This document shows positions 57,961 through 64,000 of a DNA stretch of 64,000 nucleotides, piece after piece (position 1 is the stretch's first letter; each line of letters begins with the position of its first letter). This DNA comes from Lamellibrachia satsuma (taxonomy: Eukaryota; Annelida; Polychaeta; Sabellida; Siboglinidae). The notes beneath the pieces were generated by a model that was given only the letters and a program-made list of their open reading frames with translations, was not told the origin of the DNA and did not search any database. The stretch covers positions 3,857,001 through 3,921,000 of the forward strand of contig BSQZ01000037.1 of assembly GCA_033239005.1 (NCBI GenBank), in the 5' to 3' direction. Made by a program: the position numbers and the translations under genes.

Positions 57961-58986
57961 CAGGCTTGTTAACAAATGCAAATGCATTTGAATGTGCATT
58001 TGCATGCACATTCAAATGCTTCCATAAATTTTTTTACGCATTTACATTTTTATTTGAATGCGTACCTTAAGCATTTGCATTTGAATGCGACCCACAAACA
58101 TTTGATTTGTCAAATGCACAATCAAATGTACAATCAAATGCATGCGTAATTCTTTGAATAATTATTATTGTTAGATTCACTTTCACAAGTTCACAACATA
58201 CCATTGAAAAAGTGCTCTGTAGTGAGCAGTACCCTCAACAGATGATGAAATCATTGTATGACCTGTGAATCCACTTTCACAACATGCTCTTTGAAAAAGT
58301 ACTCTGTAGGTCAACTGGTCAATGCCTGAGCCATTATTCTTACAACATGAAAAGACCAACTGGTCTATAGGTTGATGGCTTCAGAGATTACTTGTTCTTT
58401 GAAACAAATCAAACAATGCAGACAAATGACTCCCTTGTGTTGTGTTTCATTGTTGGGGTGGGTTGTGCTGGCAGCTCATTGGGGGAGTAAACATTAGCAA
58501 TGCCATCCCTGAACTGTAATTATTCACCATGTTACCTTCCCAGTGACCCCACCAGTGGACAGTCTACTGTCTTGGGTTCCCCTTCTGGTCTACCTGAAGG
58601 ATTAACCTTTCATTCCCTGCCATGGTTCCCAGTAAACTGTCTATTCCTCCCTCCCATTTCCACCACCTCTGTAGGCCTGGAACTGTGTGACTCAGTGTAC
58701 GACTCTACAGACATGTTCATGTAGTGGTACGTAGTGATTACAATAATGTACTGCTGTATTTATTAATTATTTTATCCAAATAAAACAAACCGTTAATATA
58801 AAGCCAAAACATTTGAAATTATTTCAAATGCATTTGTAAATGTATAACCAAGACATTTACATTTGCATTTGAATGTGACCCCAAAACATTTGCATTTGGA
58901 AAACGGCATTTGCATTAGCATTTGACTCAAGTGAAACATTTGCATTTGTATTCAAATGCACTGATATGCATTTGTTAACAAGCCTG
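57961..58986. mobile_element. Non-autonomous hAT transposon, 1,026 bp
   Basis: Perfect 20-bp TIRs: caggcttgttaacaaatgca at 57961-57980 and its reverse complement at 58967-58986. The 8-bp target duplication ctcactgc is at 57953-57960 and 58987-58994. CAGG ends and 8-bp duplications define hAT elements. Both ends are packed with variants of catttgcatttgaatg, as expected for transposase-binding sites. The 74-codon frame at 58500-58724 has no hAT motif. Confidence 0.9.
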
Positions 58987-59094
58987 CTCACTGCAAGACA
59001 TCTACTATACACAACAATGCACCAACAGAAATGCTGCATCAAAGCTTCTTCTGTCATCCCATTTACAATTTGTGACATAAGAAAGACAAATGGT

Positions 59095-60125
59095 AAGTTC
59101 TTATTTAGAGTGGTATCGAGACCTTAGGACCGCTCAAAGTGCTTTACACTTCACCCCCCGGCAAACCTGTTCCATTACACTTCACCTGTCAGCAAACCTG
59201 TTCCTTTACACTTCACCTGCTGGCAAACCCATTCCGTTACACTTCACCCGTTGGCAAACCCATTCCTTTACACTTCACCTCAAGGCAGACCCATTCCTTT
59301 ACACTTCACCCCTGGCAGACCCCTTCATTTACACATCACCCCTGGAAGACCAGTTCCTTTACACTTCACCCTGGCAGACCCCATTCCTTTATACATAACC
59401 ACCTGGAAGACCAGTTCCTTTACACTTCACCCCTGGCAAACCTGTTCCTTTACACTTCACCCCTGGCAAACCCATTCCTTTACACTTTACCCCTGGCAGA
59501 CCCATTCCTTTACATTTCACCCCCTGTCAGACCCGTTCCATTACACTTCACCCCTGGCAGACCCTGTTCCTTCACACATCACCCCCTGGAAGACCAGTTC
59601 CTTTACACTTCACCCCCTGGCAAACCTGTTCCTTTACACTTCACCCCTGGAAGACATGTTCCTTTACACTTCACCCCCTGGCAAACCTGTTCCTTTACAC
59701 TTCACCCCTGGCAAACCCATTCCTTTACACTTTACCCCTGGCAGACCCATTCCTTTACATTTCACCCCCTGTCAGACCCGTTCCGTTACACTTCACCCCT
59801 GGCAGACCCCGTTCCTTCACACATCACCCCCTGGAAGACCAGTTCCTTTACACTTCACCCCCTGGAAGACATGTTCCTTTACACTTCACCCCCTGGCAAA
59901 CTTGTTCCTTCCAACACCAACTTGATTTCTTGGAGAAACATTCAAACTAATTTTTACACCCATCGCAATCTATAATCAAACAGGTGCTCATTTATATAAA
60001 GCTATGTGAATTGAGGAAATGTGAAGTGAATAGAACTGCAAAAGATTCTAAATGGCAGCAAGAGGATTCGAACTCCTCCCTACTGGGAGTTTGACGTTCT
60101 AACTGTTGTGCTACGGACTGCACCT
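59095..60125 (-). mobile_element. tRNA-headed SINE with internal minisatellite
   Basis: The plus-strand end ggtaagttcttatttagagt and ccgctcaaagtgctttacac match the SINE copies at 25920 and 32105. The body resumes at ttccaacaccaacttgattt (59908) and ends in a tRNA-like head (B-box in reverse, aggattcgaactcc, about 60062-60075). Between them lies the tandem array 59139-59907. Confidence 0.82.
59139..59907. repeat. Minisatellite expanded inside a SINE
   Basis: About 25 units of 28-33 bp, built on ttacacttcacccctggcag then acccattcctt. The unit corresponds to a single stretch of the normal SINE body (tttacacgtcaccacctggc at 25970). Long plus-strand frames of 224 and 278 codons result from the repeat. 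Confidence 0.93.
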
Positions 60126-60629
60126 CACACCAAATATTATACTATATCCATCTACATTTCTGCATCTAAAGTACCAATTCATCACAAGCTGGGTACACCT
60201 GCATGACCCAGACAGTCTGAGTGCATACACGTCTGTCTCTATCTAACCACAAGTAAAAGATAACAAGCCGACATCAAGTTTTTGCCATTATCATTCTTGC
60301 TATCCATAGTATGAACAAGGGTTAGTGGCCACCTAGATTGCATTTACCCCGGGGTAATCGTATTATTAAAATTAACATTTTGACCGAGTTAATAAACCTT
60401 AAAACAACATTGCAAGACATCAGAGTGGCTAATGAGTAATCATTATCTGGGCAAATGGTGTGTTGCCTACAGATATCTAAGTATATGAAGCTATCACAGA
60501 ACCTAATCACGTATGCTGGCCCCAATTATTTTCTGTTTGGCTCCCTCCCCTAAGTTAGGATAGGTGGGAACAGATGTAGATGTGCCCCTCTCTTCCTACT
60601 CTAAGACCACCACACATCTGCATGTTTAC
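60126..60629. other. Upstream/intron 1 DNA, no recognised gene
   Basis: Nothing recognised. Confidence 0.4.
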
Positions 60630-60900
60630 AATCACTGCTCACTCCTGCAAGAAAGTCCAGACAGCTTCGATCATCCGTTCTAATCTACTTTTTGTTCCCA
60701 GAGTTGAAACAAACGTTGGAACCAGGACTTTTTCTCTCGGTTGCTGCACCAACTGTTTGGAATTTACCCCCTGTTAGTGCTAGTTCAGAAGAAAACATTA
60801 ACATTTCGCCATCATCTGAAGACTTATTTTTGAATTGTGCTTACTCTCCTTAGCCCTGTAGCGCTTTCATTCATCTCTGGTAACTTTTGCACTACACAGT
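60630..60900 (+). mobile_element. LINE 3' end (family E), plus strand
   Basis: The frame 60580-60777 gives IIRSNLLFVPRVETNVGTRT. A shift near 60740 leads to a tail with APTVWNLPP, the conserved LINE C-terminus (thumb end). It is one of few LINE pieces here oriented against the host gene. Confidence 0.68.
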
Positions 60901-61238
60901 GGCGTAATGGAGGTGCCATTGGGTCATGTGTCCATTTTGACAAAAACAAATTTCTGTATGTAACTTGTTGCACCACTACGTGGTAGCATGGCAAACTAAT
61001 GAGTGTCTAAGCTAGCCCCCTTTGGCCTCCCCATTTGTGAGATCCTAGATTCACCACTGGCATTGCATACCGATTTTGAGATTGCCTAACCCTTTTGTTT
61101 TGATGTGTCTCTGTGGCTTACGTGATATAGAAGTTTTCTTGTTATTATTTGAAATAATACCTCAACATCTCTGGGACAGAATATATCGAATCAAATGACT
61201 CAACTGATGTCTATTGCCAAGTAGTTATTCTTACTGCC
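60901..61238. other. Upstream/intron 1 DNA, no recognised gene
   Basis: Nothing recognised. Confidence 0.4.
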
Positions 61239-62140
61239 AGCAGAAGAGGGGGCAGGAGGGCTGTGTGAAACAGGCTTCTAGCAGAAGAGGGGGCAGGAGG
61301 GCTGTGTGAAACAGGCTTCTAGCAGAAGAGGGGGCAGGAGGGCTGTGTGAAACAGGCTTCTAGCAGAAGAGGGGGCAGGAGGGCTGTGTGAAACAGGCTT
61401 CTAACAGAAGAGCAGGCAGGAGGGCTATGTGAAACAGGCTTCTAGCAGAAGAGGGGGCAGGAGGGCTGTGTGAAACAGGCTTCTAACAGAAGAGGGGGCA
61501 GGAGGGCTGTGTGAAACAGGCTTCTAGCAGAAGACGGGGCAGGAGGGCTGCGTGAAACAGGCTTCTAACAGAAGAGGGGGCAGGAGGGCTGTGTGAAACA
61601 GGCTTCTAACAGAAGAGGGGGCAGGAGGGCTGTGTGAAACAGGCTTCTAACAGAAGAGGGGGCAGGAGGGCTGTGTGAAACAGGCTTCTAACAGAAGAGG
61701 GGGCAGGAGGGCTGTGTGAAACTGGCTTCTAACAGAAGACGGGGCAGGAGGGCTGCATGAAACAGGCTTCTAACAGAAGAGGGGTCAGGAGGGCTGCTTG
61801 AAACAGGCTTCTAACAGAAGAGGGGGCAGGAGGGCTGAGTGAAACAGGCTTCTAACAGAAGAGCGGGCAGGAGGGCTGCGTGAAACAGGCTTCTAACAGA
61901 AGAGCGGGCAGGAGGGCTGCGTGAAACAGGCTTCTAACAGAAGAGGGGGCAGGAGGGCTGCGTGAAACAGGCTTCTAACAGAAGAGGGGGCAGGAGGGCT
62001 GAGTGAAACAGGCTTCTAACAGAAGAGCGGGCAGGAGGGCTGCGTGAAACAGGCTTCTAACTGAAGAGCGGGCAGGAGGGCTGCGTGAAACAGGCTTCTA
62101 ACAGAAGAGGGGGCAGGAGGGCTGCATGAAACAGGCTTCT
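61239..62140. repeat. 41-bp minisatellite, 22 copies
   Basis: Exactly 902 bp, 22 units of agcagaagagggggcaggag then ggctgtgtgaaacaggcttct. Two unit types alternate (agcag/aacag, ggggg/gcggg). Purine-rich and G-clustered on the plus strand. Confidence 0.96.
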
Positions 62141-62835
62141 AATAGTTCAACCAGAGTCAGCAGTCAGTCAGTGCTTCTCATGCATGGGAGAGCAGGTGTG
62201 AAACTCACTTGAGTTGTTAAAAACCACTGCAACTTCTTGTAACCATCAATCCCTAAGCTGTATAGCAGAATACAAGATTCTTGCTAATGGGGGCACGCAA
62301 TCTCTAATGCACTTGCATTGGACTTAGGGGTAATGTAAATTCCCATCTGCCTGCACCACTGGGTCGGTGTTTAACAATGGAAATGGTTCGTAAAAAGGAT
62401 TTTCCTAAATCCTATGTGAGATACAGAAGTCGTTAAATACTTCTTTCTGTAGCAATAACCACATCTTCTGTAATAAATTCAAGAAACATTACAGGTACAA
62501 AGTCTGGTCATTTCATAATAAAATCATGCTACACTGTATATAGTATAAACTGTATCTATCATAACTTTTTGACTGCCCAAATTTGTTTTTAAAGAACACA
62601 ATTATAAAAAAATTATAATTTGACTGTTATCTGTTGATGAATATCAGCCTTCAGTACGTTCGAAAACAACTGTAGACAATTTCAAATACAAAGTTCATCG
62701 GGGTCAGAGTTCATTGGGGTCAGGTGTTCACGGGATCATGTACAGTTCTTGAAAATCATGTCATAGTGATTAGTAAATAATAATTTAATTAATAATCAAG
62801 TGCAACAGTATATGTTGTCCAGTGAGTGAACTCTT
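62141..62835. other. Upstream/intron 1 DNA, no recognised gene
   Basis: Nothing recognised. Confidence 0.4.
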
Positions 62836-62994
62836 GTAGTGTTAGGCTTTGAGTAGAAGTAGTGTTAGGCTTTGTGTAGAAGTAGTGTTAAGCTTTGAGT
62901 AGTAGTGTTAGGCTTTGTGTAGAAGTAGTGTTAGGCTTTGAGTAGAAGTAGTGTTAGGCTTTGAGTAGAAGTAGTGTTAGGCTTTGTGCAGAAG
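62836..62994. repeat. 23-bp minisatellite, about 7 copies
   Basis: Unit gtagtgttaggctttgagta plus gaa, with some shortened copies. Confidence 0.92.
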
Positions 62995-64000
62995 TCATGT
63001 AGGAATAACATTCTTTTTCAACCGATTTTCTCCTTCGTCAAATCTGTGCATATGCAGATGAAAGTTAGCCAATTTCCACAATCTGTCTTCACATACATTA
63101 AACAAAATTACTATAGACCATCCTGTTTTCCAACAAATGGGACACTGATCATTAGTTATTTATTTGCTACCGTTTCTGCTAGTTTTATTTATTTAATAAC
63201 CAGCCTGTGCAAAGCCACTGCATCTCAAAAATACACAATAATCCTGAGCCTAAAACATGATGTCCACTGGGGGTTTTTAGCAACGATGACACCACCGTTT
63301 TCATGGCAAACAATCGCTACCTCTCCGTCACCCGACATTGCATGCATTAGTCAACATGTCAGTATCCATCTTCGTACAGTAGTCATGGCGACATGCTTTC
63401 ATGTTGCTCCTCCGAACGGCATGCACACTCATCAAGATGTATGGCTTACACCATGATGCACGCTATCATTCGGCAGCTACAGACGTCATACTAAAATCTG
63501 CTGCCGCTAACTGCATTAATAGTGTATTAATTATAATAATTGCAAATGCCTTGGATCTATTTTAATGTGCTAGCACCAATCGATGTGGTCTTGTTCACAG
63601 AAGTGCATTTTTTGTGAGAGTGTAGCTGTACGCTGAGGCTTGGATATCGCATATAACAAGGGGATTTCTCTCCAGAAGTTCAGTTCATGGATAATGGGTG
63701 AATCACTAATAGTGTATTATATTAAGCAATTTTTTTGCTGGTGTAACAGTATATCTCCCACCCTGGATATTTCTCCCCTGGGGGAGATACCCAGGTCATC
63801 TCCCCCCCGTAGCTCATAGATGGACAGCTATAAAGAAAACTGGCATGGGAACATCAGTGTGTCAGGTAGGTTTGTCTGAGAAATGACCATTCATCTGAAA
63901 AACAACTGGGCATAAAAACTGCATGGTCAGTAATACGTCACAGAATAGCTTTTTCTCAGCTACAGCCATCGGGTATAGGTACATGTATTACGTGGTCTCA
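62995..64000. other. Right edge, no recognised gene
   Basis: A 160-codon plus-strand frame (62974-63456) has mixed composition and no recognisable domain; I regard it as chance. The gtaacagtatatctccc repeat (63742-63812) matches the inverted pair at 14516-15460. Confidence 0.4.

Noticed and set aside
58500..58724. 74-codon ORF inside the hAT element
   Set aside because: No hAT transposase motif (no BED finger or dimerisation-domain words) and too short.
59139..59975. 278- and 224-codon plus-strand ORFs
   Set aside because: Caused by the tandem array inside a SINE; composition follows the DNA unit, with no domain.
62974..63456. 160-codon plus-strand ORF
   Set aside because: No domain, no splice or family support, mixed composition; begins inside a minisatellite.

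Overview
This is animal nuclear DNA. It is AT-rich, has interrupted genes with canonical GT-AG introns, and carries many transposable-element fragments and minisatellites. The two host genes and the mix of elements (short-LTR Gypsy, PHD-finger LINE, RTE-like LINE, tRNA-headed SINEs, hAT, piggyBac and pogo-like elements) suggest a marine invertebrate, perhaps a lophotrochozoan such as a mollusc. The species cannot be fixed from the sequence. There is nothing prokaryotic: no operons and no CRISPR array.

Host genes. Both lie on the minus strand and were found by joining exons too short to stand out as ORFs. (1) PSMA3, a 20S proteasome alpha subunit, runs from its ATG at 5977 down past the left edge; four coding exons (5957-5977, 1470-1552, 854-977, 207-308) join in frame. 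(2) An R7-family regulator of G-protein signalling (RGS7/RGS6-like, with DEP, DHEX, GGL and RGS domains) has fifteen coding exons from 54485 down to its stop at 13103, with a likely poly(A) signal at 12959-12964. All splice phases agree, giving 462 residues from the first Met seen, or 450 if an inner alternative donor is used. The usual N-terminal exon was not found and may lie beyond 64000.

Layout. 1-5977: PSMA3 5' half. 5978-12958: intergenic DNA with a LINE 3' end (6395-7130) and a 16-copy 28-bp minisatellite (10913-11360). 13103-35022: fourteen RGS exons; the 9.5-kb intron 13980-23461 holds LINE ends, a CTG-rich 71-bp minisatellite and, inside that array, a decayed Ty3/Gypsy element (16619-22139) with 118-bp LTRs and a 5-bp target duplication. 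35023-54388: a 19-kb intron with minisatellites, a TTAA-flanked TIR element (39549-40275), a long fold-back (about 42385-43452), an A-B-A-X-B duplication (44188-45013), a PHD/endonuclease/RT LINE with a 2A-like motif (about 45408-48720), a second LINE split by a SINE (49070-50145) and an RTE-like LINE (51676-52660). 54486-64000: upstream or intron 1 DNA with a piggyBac-like element (55273-56323), a non-autonomous hAT element (57961-58986), a SINE whose interior has expanded into a minisatellite (59095-60125), a plus-strand LINE end and a 22-copy 41-bp minisatellite.

No gene system new to biology was recognised. The most informative points are a mosaic R7-RGS protein, two in-phase alternative donors in its linker exon, a SINE 18 bp from a 3' splice site, a minisatellite born inside a SINE, and several elements whose termini and target duplications can be read exactly.
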